A DNA stretch of 64,000 nucleotides from Larimichthys crocea (Eukaryota > Chordata > Actinopteri > Sciaenidae), in assembly GCF_000972845.2 (NCBI RefSeq), contig NC_040013.1:7466061-7530060 (forward strand), given 5' to 3'. The translations under genes and the position numbers were made by a program. The notes under the pieces were generated by a model, which saw nothing but the letters and a program-made list of their open reading frames with translations, ran no database searches and was not told the origin of the DNA. Every line of letters starts with the position of its first letter. Position 1 is the first letter of the stretch. Of this stretch, positions 35,102 through 47,554 are shown piece after piece.

Positions 35102-35750
35102 CTTTTAAATATGTATATAGTTATTTTTTATGTTTATGTTTGCACCTATCTGTCATGTCCCTTTCCTTTCTGTTTCCCTGAGTACTGTGTACATGGTTGA
35201 ACTGAAAATGAAACCCACTTGACCTGACTTGGATGTAACTGGATGCCACTAAGTCCTCTAAGTTAAGTTGCTTGTATATCATGAAAGCATACTTGTAGTG
35301 GCACTCACAAAAAATAGAAGTAGAATAAATGACAGGTTAGTTTAACCTGTTCTGTATAAATGTAACTTTGCATTAAAGATGAAACACTTTTTTTTTTAAA
35401 TCAGATTTTAATCTGATCAAGTCAAACTCTGTTTTTTGTTTGTTTCTTTTTCAGTGAGTGTATCCTTAAATAGTACTGATAAGCTGTCTTTTATGCGACT
35501 GTCTAAAATTCAGGTTCTGGCATGAACCAGAAGAAAACGGGCGACATTTGCGGCTTTCCCCAGAAAACACAGATGAGCCTCCTCACAGTTAATTTTTGAC
35601 ATGTTGCAGCACACCTGCATGTGCAGAGCCCTAATTAAATGGGATTTATTGTGCCTTTGTTTTTCCTGCTTGACACTAAACACTCAACAGGAACTCATCA
35701 AAACAACCAAGGAGCAATGTGAGTTACCCAAAAAACAATGTATGAATTGT

Positions 35751-35764
35751 CCAGTAGGTGGCAG
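35751..35764 (+). promoter_or_regulatory. CTCF motif (perfect core match), plus orientation, copy B
   Basis: CCAGTAGGTGGCAG, identical to the copy A site. If copy A is artefactual, this is the only real one. Confidence 0.5.
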
Positions 35765-38423
35765 CAGTGATTAGATACCTGGTAGTTCACAGGATGGTAC
35801 TGTGAGTAGGAAGTCTGTCATTCAAACTTTGGACTGGAACACAAATATCACAGTATATTGTAATACGTGTCTGTAAGTTTAATTAACTTGTGATGGATAT
35901 TTAATGTATCTATAGACAGTGATGCACATCACCCATGGAGTCCCCTTTAGTTTCAGCAAGGCCCCATCAACTTATGTATTTGGAAAGATATCATTAACCA
36001 TAAAAATAGGAGCTCTCTGAGAGTTTCCTAAAGCAAGCTTTTTTTTGTTGTACGGTGTTTGATTTTAAGTCAATTGAAGATATTTTCTTTTCAGTTTAGC
36101 CTAAAACCCCAAAACATTGAAGACATTCTTCAAAAGTAATGTTCATTCCTCAGTTTCTCAAAAGGATTAATGCTTTTTTTGTTGTTGTTGTTGTTATTTT
36201 TCATTTTGCCCCCCCCCCCTCCCCACCACCACCAAATGCTAGTTTATCCAAACTGTCATAATCAGCATTCATTCAAGAAAATCATCCAGTTGACGGCCGC
36301 TTAATAATCTACAGCATATGCAACGTTGCTCTAAAAATGAGAGAAATGGCTCAAAATGGCTCCCTATGAAAGAGATGCTGTGTCACAGACAGACGCTTGC
36401 CAAGCTCAGCCAACAGATGGTGAACTTGGCATCTTCTTTAGATGAAGCATTTGGCGAAGGCAAAGTTCAGTGACAGCACACGGCCCTGAACAGTGTGTTG
36501 GCACATTACATATTGGTTTTAAGGGCATGAAACTAACTGACTGGTTTTATCCTCAACTTAGTCTGAACTCCTTGGGGGCTGCATTAGTTTTTTGACAGTT
36601 CACTTGCACTGTTCTTTTGTTGATAAATCAATACTCCTTTGATATTGCTTAAAATGATACTAGTTACTGCTTTGATACTTAGAATAAATACGTTGTCTCT
36701 TACATTTGGCCAGTTATCCCTTTTCCCCAATTCTGTGGTACATCAGCAAGATTTGGACTTTTTTGTAAATGTGCAGCAAGCATAAAAAACATGAGTACCT
36801 GCAGGGCCGGTTTTTGCTATGGGCATTGTGGGGACCACAGACCACCCAGGGCATAAATGTAGCCAGGACTGCCTCTGAGTACCTTCAACACACACTGTCA
36901 CTGTTTTTTGATTGCAAACTTTTTTTATTACTGGTGATCTGTAGAGCTCCAAGCTTGTTCAACATGTTCTTTTATAGGATAGGATTTGATTAAATCCAGA
37001 CATGACACGACCTGGGATTAACCCATTGTTCACCAAAATCAAGGTCTTATTTTTTTATAAAGGGTGCCAAAGAGATTTGAGCTGACACTGAGGTGCACAG
37101 ACACACACACAGACGTCCAAATAATTAGTAACATCTGCAGGCAGCCTGTCTTAATCCTGTCAGAAGTAATTACTCTAAAACGTCTCAATCGAATATTCAA
37201 TTTAGATCTCAATCCAACAAATTATCAATAAATTCCCGATCATAAATGAAGTTTATTTATTGCAAATCCATCTGACTTTACTCACATTTCAAGGAGCCCC
37301 ATGACACCCGCAGCCCCACCACAGTCCTGACTAGTCAAAGATGAATCATATCACCTTAAGTGCACTTGATTACGCAAGCCTCTCCAACCCCCCCTCTCCA
37401 CATCTCCTTGGGCCTTCTGTGTAATCTGCTGAGATTTAAACCTGCTGCTCCTGTTTAATAAATCCACTGCGATTAAAATAGGATTACAGCTCTGCTTTCG
37501 CCCTTCCTAATGACATCAGAGCATGAAATATTTTTTGACTTTTTATTTTATTTTTATTTTTAGTTATCTAGTTTTTGCCCCCAGCTCCCTCATTCCTCCC
37601 TCCTACATATCATAACCAGACAGGCAGCAATGATTTTCAACCCCCCCCCCCCCAAACCTCATCCCTGCATTCCCAGCAGGTCTGCCCATCTGTGGGACTG
37701 TTGACATAAGGATTAACCTTATAATGCAGCACACATCCTGTATCAATGCTGTCCTCCATCACATCGGACTTCTCAATGACAGATAACAGTCAAAGAAAAT
37801 ATGCTCCAGTGTCAGGTTGTTGCTGAAATCACCTTTACTAATACAAACGTCTAATCTTTCAACGTAGCAATCAATACGACTCCTTTGTCTTTGCTTGGCA
37901 TTGTCCTGCAATGGTTAAATGCAAATGGTCGCAAAAGCCAAAGATTGATTGGATTTTGGGACAGCTAAGCTCGTGACCCCAGCAGAGAAATCTATTTAAG
38001 ATAACGTATTCATCTTCAGTCGAATGTAAAATGCTGATGTGGAGTTTTTATTTGTTTTGTTTTGTTTCTGTTTTATCCTGGAGTTCCTGCAGAACTTCCA
38101 GTGTGTACTGAGGACATAAAGCGATCAAGTATTTAATTATTCCAAGTTTAGCATCCTGACAAACTCTCTGTCATTCCCACTCTGTGCCCTGTACACCTGT
38201 TCTTGCACTATGTAACTTTGCACTGCGGGTACAATCTCCCATGAGAATTATGTAATGCATTAAGTCACAGACTTATTTCACTTATTCTGGTGAAACTGGG
38301 TCATATTTTATGGATAAACCATTTCTGGTTTTGCCTCTGATGTCCTCTGGCTGCTCTGCATCAACTACTCTGTGATTTGCAAAGTTTCCTCATGAATAGT
38401 AAAAAAGAAAATGCTGCGAACTA

Positions 38424-38579
38424 TCAGAATCAAAATCACTTTTATTCGGCAGGTATGTGAATGCACACGAGGAATTTGACTTTGGTTTCACTCTGCTCTC
38501 TTTGTACAAGCAGATAGAAAAGACATAGACGTAAACAAGAACAAAGACAAAGCTATGTACATGTAAAACAAGGTGTTAT

Positions 38580-38610
<31 letters not shown>

Positions 38611-39060
38611 TGTGTGTATAGACAAGGATTTTTTTCTCTTTAGTGCAATGGTGCATAGTATATAAATATACAGTGTATAAATATACAGTGTATAAATATA
38701 CAGTAGATATTTTACAGGCGATGTTGCATTTGTGTCCGGTTTTTAGCTGTTCATCACAGAGACAGCCTGAGGGAAAAAAGTGTTCTTGTATCTGGATGTT
38801 TTGGTGTACAGAGCTGTTTGTGTACAGTTTGTGACCAGGGTGTGTTGGGTCTGCAGAGATGTTACCTGCCCGTTTCCTGACTCTGGACAGGTACAGGACC
38901 TGGATGGAGGGCAGGCTGACACCAATAATTTTCTCTGTAGACCTTATTGTCCGTTGCAGTCTGTTCTTTTCCTGTTTGGTGACCGATCCAAACCAAACGG
39001 AGATTAAAGAGCAGAGAACAAATTGAATGATGGCAGAGTAGAATTGTGTCAGCAGCTAAA
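38424..39060 (-). mobile_element. LINE remnant in copy B (ORF2 end and 3' UTR, antisense)
   Basis: On the minus strand the frames read RSCTCPESGNGQVTSLQTQH and then NTFFPQAVSVMN, the end of a LINE ORF2 (compare 'GRRYR...NSFFPQA'). The plus-strand start ATCAGAATCAAAATCACTTT is the element's 3' terminus. Further minus-strand pieces reach about 39060. It is non-functional. Confidence 0.7.
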
Positions 39061-40681
39061 TTTGTTAGCCAGGATGCTCGGACTGTGAGCTCAGCACCAG
39101 GGGAGTGTTTGTGTTTGTACCTCACACGTTTTGGACCACCGGTAACCTGAGGTTTTTGGACCCAGGCTGCAGGGAATGCTGCAGTGGATGTCTCTCTAGA
39201 CATAATGACAGAGGTGAACAGACCAAAGGGGACAATGGCAGATGGCAAGAAGAGAAAAGTAGAGAGTGACAGAGCAAGGACATGTGAGTCTGGGATTGAC
39301 TTTTAATTCTTGGCGTGAGCTTCATGAAATCAAAGGCCACCTCCCTGACTGTGAAGTGAAGCCTTTACAGAGATGCCAAAAACTGCAGTTCCTCAACTGG
39401 CCACTCAAGGCTGGCTACAGAACATGTCAATCTCCATAAGTGACTGACAGTTAGGTGCCATTACAGACGGCTTGTTTGAGCATCCAGGCATCATTCGGCT
39501 TGCTTCAGGTCCACCGATGATCTACATCTTTGCTGATTTCTAGAGCCAGGAGGCGGAAGAGGCAGTACTACCAACATGATTGGTTGATTAAAGTATTCCA
39601 AAACAATAAATGCAATAATACATTTCAGCAAAAAAGACAGCAGATGAGTTAAATGATTTCTACACGTGAACATATCCAGAGTAAGAGATTAAATTCTCCT
39701 TAAAATAGGTTTGGAGGGGCTGATTGGATTCATTACCTCAGTATTTTAAATCCTCCCAACGCTCAGCATTTACACGGACCACCTGTAAAAACAGGGTTTT
39801 CATATCTAATCAGCTCCAGCACTTAGTAATCAGCCCTGTGGCTTATCAATTCATGAATCTCTTTAGTGGCACTGCTGCTAAAATGAATATTCAAATCCAG
39901 CCCAGTTTTTAAGCTAAAATGGTGTCTCTCACTTTATCTTTGAACAATCTTGCTTTTGTCTTATAACTCATGGACAGACCATCTGTCTTTTGGAATACAT
40001 TTACTCAGCCCTTTCAACCCTTGGTGTTGCTACTATGAAGCTTTCAACATCTAATCCCGAGCAAGTCTCTTAGAAAAAGCTTATCTTGGGACTGTCTAAT
40101 TTCACTACTTTCTTCATCTGCAGTCTACAGGACCAGACAGCTATTGGCATTAGGTATTGATAAAAATGACTTGTTTAATAGTGCTAATTCAATACATTGC
40201 TTCAGTCAGTTGTGCTTCCCTCTTCACCGGAAAAACTTGCTTCGTTATCATCCTGTCTACCCCCCGCCGCCCGTGCCCCAATGCTGACAAATCCATACAA
40301 CTATGTGGGACACAAAGGCTCGGATTTAGCTGCCAGGCCAAAGCGAGGCCGGGCCGAGTGGGGGCAGGGCCAGCATGGAAATTTCTGTTGTGTTTGTAAC
40401 AGCACAGATTTAAGACAAATCAAAACAATTCCCACTATCACCCCTCCAAACCCCGTTCCTCGCCACCACAACCCACATGACCTGTGACCAGTCATCACTT
40501 TTATGCAGGAAACGTAGCCAGATCAGGAGTGGTCAGTGCGGTGATGTGGGTGAGGCTGTGTGTGCACTGGGGGCCATTGTTGAAAAAGAGCTGACAGCCT
40601 GGATGGGAACTCATTTGATAGGCAAAAGTATTGACAAATCTAATTTGAAGTGTTATGGTTGCAGGCTCAGAATGCGCTTTG

Positions 40682-40706
40682 TGATGATGATGATGATGAT
40701 GATGAT
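40682..40706 (+). repeat. (GAT)8 microsatellite
   Basis: Eight tandem TGA/GAT units in unique sequence just beyond copy B. Confidence 0.95.
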
Positions 40707-41629
40707 ATGGACTGATCACATACATGCGCTCATACAGCTAAACATATCATTTCAAACAAAAGGATCAGCTATTGTGACAGCCTTGTGTGTGCTATGGAGT
40801 CAATCCAACTTCTTGATTTACTATCACATTTCCCTGAGACCGGGTGTAAAAAAACCTGAAATCAATCACAACTTTGATTTATGCTAAAAAAATTTCTATT
40901 TGTTAGCCAGTAGTGATATCATTTAATGTCTTGTTATGTTTGACCGAATGTCCTCAAATCTTCAAACTCCCCAAAATATTAAATAATGTACATTTGAGGA
41001 CCTTGTTAATGGTTGATTAACACGATAGTTGCAGATTTATTTTCTTTCAGTTGACTAATTAGTGAATAATTGCACCTCTAATATAAACCTGTACTTCCAT
41101 TGAAGCAGCAGAGATTCAGATATCCTGAATTTTATCCCCTTGAGTGTTAGTCGAGCTCCAAAGATTCTGGATCCTACACTTCCCATAATGCAACTCAATA
41201 AAATCTATAATTGCAGGCTTGCTGTTAAACATTTTAAGTCGAGCTCACCATGACATTATGAGGGTTATTTTTTTAAACTTTGGAAAGCTCCCTCCAGAGC
41301 TACTTTAGACATTATATAACTGTTTTCACATGATGAGTAGTACTATGACAAGTTGATTGAACTTCATGTGTAAAGTCAATGATGTAGCCTACTTATGTGC
41401 TCATTCACCAATCACATCCGCATTTTGATCAGTTTGACGGGATGGCCATCAGTTTGTTCAGTGCGAATAGCAATAGACAAATGCATTATGGATGTAGTGA
41501 GGGAATCCAACTCAAATAGTCTTCTGGGCTTTAGAGTGTGACAGAATTTCAGGACTGAAGAGTGCTGTTTGGTCCTGCGAGAGGAAAGATGATTATGATT
41601 GACATTAGACAGAGGTGAAGTCTTCATGT
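40707..41629. other. Intergenic DNA without recognisable features
   Basis: AT-rich unique-looking sequence. No gene, RNA or clear repeat was seen. Confidence 0.45.
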
Positions 41630-41880
41630 TTGAAAGAACAGTTAGGCATTATGAGAAATACCCTTTGCTTTGTTGCCAAAGCTTGGGCGACAAAATCAGT
41701 ACCACTGTTGTATAGGTCCAGTAGGCTACCGCCAGCAATCAGTTAGCTTGACCTGTTGCCCAGCAACCAATAATGACAACACTTGAGGAAGTCACTGCTT
41801 CTCGCTGAGACATAGTCTGGTACATAAATCTTCATAAAACAGAAACTTGTCTTTTTAACACTTCATTTTACACAGCGTGT
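41630..41880 (+). repeat. Degenerate copy of a short interspersed MITE family
   Basis: The order of blocks (a GGCATTATGAGAAATA head, GTTAGCTTGACCTGTTGCC, TAGTCTGGTACATAAATCTT, CTTGTCTTTTTAACACTTCA) resembles the repeat at 42798-43178 and the ones at 59.6 and 60.3 kb. The match is by eye and the copy is old. Confidence 0.4.
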
Positions 41881-42001
41881 GTAGATAATAATATATTCAT
41901 TATAAGGTCACAAAAACATAATAATTCTTAGTTATGTGTTTATGTGTATCTTCAATTTCTGCCATATTCTGTAAAATGTTTTATTAATGTGCTCCTCATA
42001 T

Positions 42002-42259
42002 GGGGCGGCAGTAGCTCAGTCCTCCTGGGCACTGCCGAGGTGCCCTTGAGCAAGGCACCGATCCCCCACAACCGCTCGCTGGGCGCTTCTCAGGGGGGCT
42101 GCCCATCACTCCACCATCTCTCTCCACATTTGCATGTCTATGAGCCCTTGTACTGCATGTGTGTGTCTGGGTTAAAATGCATGTCAAAATAAAATAGAGT
42201 GAAAAAAGAATTTCCCCATTGAGGGATTAATAAAGTATGGGAAAAAAAAAAGAAAAAAG
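42002..42259 (+). mobile_element. tRNA-derived SINE with internal deletion
   Basis: The head GGGGCGGCAGTAGCTCAGT contains an A-box-like tRNA promoter. It jumps directly to the body (CCTCCTGGGCACTGCCGAGG, then GCCCTTGAGCAAGGCACCG), so about 100 bp carrying the B-box appears to be missing. The tail TTGAGGGATTAATAAAGTAT is followed by an A-rich end. This composition is characteristic of a widespread percomorph SINE. Confidence 0.8.
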
Positions 42260-42797
42260 AGCCCCCTAAATCTTACACACTGGAGCTCTACTAGAAAACT
42301 CAATATGAACCACAACAGATAGTAGTCACAAAACATCTTACTTTTCAGACCTGAGGTAAGTTAATGCTGTCATCCTCTGAATTTCCTGTTAGGTAACAAG
42401 AGGCAGCTACATTGGGGAGGAGATGGGAGCAGAGCAGAGGAAGAGGGGCCAATCAATGAGGTCATTGAATCATGATTTATTATACAGCACCAGGCCATAA
42501 ATGTCACACATACTTTGTCACACTGTGTAGAGATTGCATGTCTGCATCTGTCCAACACGGTTTGTCCTGTCCACTAATGCTAAGTGGTTGGGAGGCTTTA
42601 TCTGACATGAGCAGGGAAACATGGTAACCCGGGGGGCTGTAGGGGTGATGGTTATGTCGGATGAAGGCTCAGTTGGCATATTCAAAATGAAGCCAAGAGA
42701 TACATGTGTGCATGTCATACAGAGTATGCATGACCTTTTAATGTTTAGTCCAAACTGAAAAAAATAAATAGGTAAAAAATGTAAATAAATAAAATTG
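42260..42797. other. Intergenic DNA without recognisable features
   Basis: Sequence between the SINE and the next MITE. Nothing was recognised beyond short A-rich and TAAA-type runs near 42760-42795. Confidence 0.4.
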
Positions 42798-43178
42798 AAT
42801 AGTTTGACATTTTGGGAAATATGCTTATTTGCGTAATTGGTATAACTAGTGACACCTGTGTTGACTCTATTATTTCATATTTAAATGGCTGCTGTGGAAA
42901 AGGTCTATTAGTACAGTGCCAAAAGAAGTTAAATTCCAGGACATCACCGCACCACACCAAGAAATAGTCCCTTCCACAAACGTTTTTATTTCATTTTTTT
43001 GTAAGAAATAAGAAAACGAGATACAATTAATGAACACTGGATTTGCTGGCAAGCAGATCTTGTTACTTTCTCACACAGTCTCTATTTTCTGTCCCTATGC
43101 TAACAAAGATGCAGATACAGTAAGGGTCTTATCAAACTCTTGACAAGAAAGCAAGTGTGCAAATTTCCCAAAATGTTA
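42798..43178 (+). mobile_element. MITE with long inverted ends
   Basis: The left end reads AATAGTTTGACATTTTGGGA then AATATGCTTATTTGC. The right end, in reverse complement, reads AACATTTTGGGAAATTTGCA then CACTTGCTTTCTTG. These are inverted versions of each other over about 35 bp. The interior (381 bp total) has no coding capacity. The family recurs at 59.6 and 60.3 kb. Confidence 0.6.
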
Positions 43179-43599
43179 AAAAATAAAAAAATCAACTTTA
43201 AAATGAAATATTATATTCTAGGTGTAATGATGCAGAATTTGTCAATGATGCTGCACACGAGTGTCTCTGAGAGAGGGATCCAGCACGTTGCACATAACCT
43301 TGAAATGACCTAAGGCGTGCGCATAAATCAGCAACTGAGCCGAAGCTTATCCACCTGTTCCGTCATCAGAGAGGAATATAAAAAAAATAAAAAAACAAAC
43401 AAACAAAAAAAAAAAACAGTGGAAATACTGCCTTTGCTGCGTAACCACGGCAACTCCTCCCTCAAAACGCAGCATCACCAAAGCCCCCACCGCGTGAACC
43501 CAGCAGGAAAGGATACGCTGTCTGCTGCTTACCTGGCTTTATTAATAAACCAACCGGGGTCACGTGGTCAGCCCAGCCCTGCACACTGTTCTGCTACAA

Positions 43600-43877
43600 T
43601 AGCAAGGTTTTTTTTTTTTTTTTTTTTTACCTTCTCTCCCTTCATCCGAGACGAGAGGGATGCTGCCGCTGCTGTGAGGGAGAGAGGTGAGCGCAGTTGG
43701 AAAAGCATTTTTTTTCTCTCTCTCTCTCTCTCCTCCATCCAAAGCTCCTCCTCTGTCGTCGGAGAGCGGAGACCGGTCACATTTTGCTCAATGAGAGCAA
43801 GAGGGCACCGGAGAGGATTTCCTTAATTTCAACCTGCTGCTGTGCCGTGCGGCTGTTCTCTCTCGCCTCTGTCAAAG
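43600..43877 (+). promoter_or_regulatory. slc24a2: Probable promoter and non-coding first exon of slc24a2
   Basis: This is a locally GC- and CpG-richer stretch with a 24-bp poly(T) at its left edge and a CT-rich run at about 43708-43732. It ends in a strong donor, CAAAG followed by GTAAGG, at 43877/43878. No long coding frame is plausible. It lies 1.4 kb upstream of the slc24a2 start codon on the same strand. The start site cannot be fixed from sequence alone. Confidence 0.45.
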
Positions 43878-45088
43878 GTAAGGCATGACTCCGTCTGCAG
43901 CCACTCCACGCGTCATGCGCCTCGCCAGGGAAACTATTGTTGGGGGGCTGTTTTGGTTCGGCTGATGATGGTTAGCTGTGTGCGTGCGTGTGTTGTGTGA
44001 TGCTGATGATGATGATACAGCTGAAAGGGCGAAGGCATTATTGAAGGGCACACGGGGGGAAAGAGTTTAGACAAACCGTGAAGCTTGGACGCAGCAGGCT
44101 GTGCATCAGTGACAAGTCAGACAGGACCGGACGTGTTTTTATCTGGTTTTACCTGAGCAGCAGCGTCATAGAATTTACCGATTTCCACTGACTGCAGCCA
44201 AGTGATGTCCGTAAACCGTCGGCCTTCCTATTCCGTGTTATTTTGCAGGTAAAAACAGCAGTTTTTCCGATTCTGACTGCAGGGTGTCACTAGTCAACAT
44301 TAAAATAGTTACACAGGCAGATGATTCTGCGTGGTTTAAGTTTTTCCGTCTGTTTGTTGTATCTCGTGCTTTGAATTGATCGTGAATTACTTTGACATTG
44401 TGAATTACTGAATTCAAAATACACTTAATGGTTTGCAGCTAATGTAAATCTGAGGCCACATAATGACCCCAAAGGACTATTTCATCTGAATTACACATGA
44501 ATGTTCAAACTTAACATGTTATAAATTCTTCATTTATTTTTTTATATTTGCCTTTTTTTTGGTCTGAAGAGTGTTGTGTGAGAGTGAAAATAGTGACATC
44601 AATTATTTAAAAACTCCAGATATGCACTAAATGTGCATTTTATTACGAGTATTGTAGCATATTGTAGTGTAGCATATTTGTCATTTGTAAGTTCATTTCT
44701 AAATATCTGCATGTAGTTACTTTTGGCAGTGGTCAGGAGCAGATTAGGCTTTTCCACAGCAGCAATAGTTATTGGCTAATCTAGCTGCTGTTAATTATGT
44801 TCTTTTATTTAAAAATTTCTTATGAAGAAAGGCAAAAAAAAAAAAAAATGTTGTGTACATTGTGCATTACCAGCTCAATTCAAGTCCTAAAAGCACCAAA
44901 AGCGCACATTTGAAAATCTGCATTATTCAAATGTTTTTCATGATGGATACCTATCAGTATAATTAAGAAAGATTGACTTTGTTATGATTAATCAACTAAT
45001 TGTTTAGTTCATATTTCGTTGTTCATTTTACGCTCTTGAGTTCCTTTCCTGCCTTAATTATTATTTTTCTTTTGACATTGTCCAGCAG
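43878..45088 (+). other. Probable slc24a2 first intron
   Basis: Lies between the GTAAGG donor and two possible acceptors, at 45088 (TCCAGCAG) and at 45229 (a long pyrimidine tract then TTTCAG). No other feature was recognised. Confidence 0.4.
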
Positions 45089-45096
45089 AGGCTAAT

Positions 45097-45193
45097 ATGA
45101 AGACATCATTTGGAAAACCAGACCCTGGAGAGCACCTACAATCTTTTCAACTCATTTGAAACGGAAGACAACGCCATGCACTGTTTCCGGTAA
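45097..45193 (+). promoter_or_regulatory. slc24a2: Two possible upstream ORFs in the slc24a2 leader
   Basis: ATG at 45097 opens a 20-codon frame ending TGA at 45159, and ATG at 45176 opens a 5-codon frame (MHCFR) ending TAA at 45193. Both precede the main ATG at 45252. They are in the mRNA only if the acceptor at 45088 is used. If the stronger acceptor at 45229 is used they are intronic. Confidence 0.3.
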
Positions 45194-45251
45194 AACCGGC
45201 TCCCTCCCTCCTTCTACCTAACCTTTCAGAGTGTGGACAAGCTGCACAGAC

Positions 45252-47497
45252 ATGAGTTCAGATCAGCCCTCCATGGATTCACTAGAGCGAAGGCTCACGT
45301 TGGGTGCTGCCTGTAAGCGGCATGGCCATCGGTGTCTGCGGAAAAAGCTGAGGCCAGTGCGAATCTTAGGGTTCGTCTTTAGCCTGGTGGCCGTAAGTGC
45401 CGTCTCCTTCAGTGCCTTGACCTGGAGCTCAGGGGGTCTCAGTGAGCCAGTGCTCCCCAAGGAGAGCCTCCACCAGTCCACCCCCCACAGGACTCTTCTT
45501 TTCACCCAACCTCAGAGGGACCCCAATGTGTCAGCTGACATGCCAATAGCCATGAAATCTACAGCAAATAGCAACGAGAGCCAAGGGGAGTACCCGCAAG
45601 ACATTTTCACCCTTCAGCAGAGGCGCCAAGGAGCAGTTGTCCTCCATATGTTCGGCATGATCTACATGTTCATTGCCTTAGCCATAGTGTGTGACGAGTT
45701 CTTCGTCCCAGCACTGACAGTCATCACGGAAAAGCTGGCCATTTCGGATGACGTAGCTGGTGCCACCTTCATGGCGGCAGGTGGCTCAGCCCCAGAGCTC
45801 TTCACCTCCATCATTGGCGTTTTCATCTCACACAGCAATGTCGGTATTGGAACCATCGTGGGCTCAGCCGTCTTCAACATCCTCTTCGTGATTGGGATGT
45901 GTGCCATCTTCTCCAAGGAGATCCTCAACCTAACGTGGTGGCCACTCTTCCGCGATGTCTCCTTCTACATCCTGGATCTGATCCTGCTCATCATCTTCTT
46001 CCTGGATAACATCATCTCCATATGGGAAAGTCTGACGCTGCTCTCAGGCTACGCCGCCTACGTGATCTTCATGAAGTTCAACAGCAATGTTGAGAGCTTC
46101 GTCAAAAATTGCATGAACAAGAACCAAGTGGTAGAAGTGGAAGTTCAGCCCAAGGTGAGTTGGCTTCTTCACCTGAATTTATTTTTCTTCCACTTCTCTT
46201 CACCACCATCTCCTCTGACAATCCAATTTTATAAATTGTAAAATGTCAGACTATGAGAAAGAGTAGTAATGAGTTTTAGTATTTTGACTAATAGAAATGA
46301 CCTTCCATGTCTCCTCTGGCATGGAAACACACTCATCCTTTTACACGCAGATGAAGTCAGGCTTTCTTTGATTGTTTCAGCTGAGCCAAAAACAAAATCG
46401 TGACATGCTTCTCAATTCCATGCATCATTTTTTTTTCTCATCACCTTAATGACCATTTTCAAACGAGACCTGTGTCTCACAGATGTTCCGCTCTTTTAGA
46501 TCATTGAACATCCAAGAACCGAACATATGTTGACTGAGAACGAGGGGGAAAAAACAGAAACTCTTTGGGTGTTAAGTATGGAGTACTTTCAACAACTGAA
46601 CTGCCCATTGTGCCTTAATGCGGTTCAAGCGATGCTGCACAGAGCTGGCAAACAGTATTCCACTGTGGGATTAATAAAACACAGTCAAATGTGTAATTCT
46701 GGGTTAAGCTCTACAAATTGTGTCCGACAAACAAATCCCTTGGAAAATCTCAGTAGTTTTTTTTTTCTTCCCAAGTTAAAGATTTCCCACACAAATACTG
46801 TTTAAATTGTTGCATAAAGACGTAAACCACCTACATGATGAGGTGAACCACAGACAGTAAATGGCTTCAGAATGGTTGCGACAGTCTTGTTTTTGTTCCA
46901 CCATCTTTGCTCTCAGGGGAGGTTCTTCATGTACAGTCATTCAGTGCAATATTTTACATTTTGCTCAGTAGCGTAAACAGTGAATACTCCTTAGTTAAAA
47001 ATAACAGAAATCGTTGTGTTACTTCACATAACAATCGCTACCTCAGTGACACTTGAGGGCAAAAGACACTGCAGTGCAATTTGATACTGGTGTAGAGATT
47101 ATGCGGACGGATTTAGATTTCTTTTGTGACATGAAATGGAAATTAAATTTTGAGAAAGTTGTACTGTAAAGCTTTAATTAAATCTGGATTTATTCTAAGT
47201 ACATAAAGGATATCTAAACTGCAGGTTAGACAATATTGGTTGGTGGGGGGACTCTCGAGGAAGCAGACGTCGCCATTTGTTATGCAGCGTGTAAACCAAA
47301 AATGCTCAAATGAAAGCCTCTCTTCATTTAAAAAAAGCACCCATGAAAATAGTCGGTAGGTCCTATTTCTGTCATTCTAATTTGATTTATGTCTTACGTG
47401 CAAGAAAAGAGTGAAAACTGAGGTGCACAGGCTGAGTGCCAGAGAAGACTCAGGTGACCTTGAGCTGCAATGGATTCTGGGTACTTTGGCCAACAGA

Positions 47498-47554
<57 letters not shown>

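Larger units (their letters stand above)
35102..40630 (+). repeat. Duplicated block, copy B (5.5 kb, gene-free)
   Basis: This is the longer counterpart of copy A. It continues without a break into unique sequence after 40630, so it is the better candidate for the true locus. It contains a LINE fragment, a (TA)n run at about 38585-38609, three tandem copies of a TATAAATATACAGTG unit near 38659-38705, and a CTCF-like motif. No gene was seen. Confidence 0.93.
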
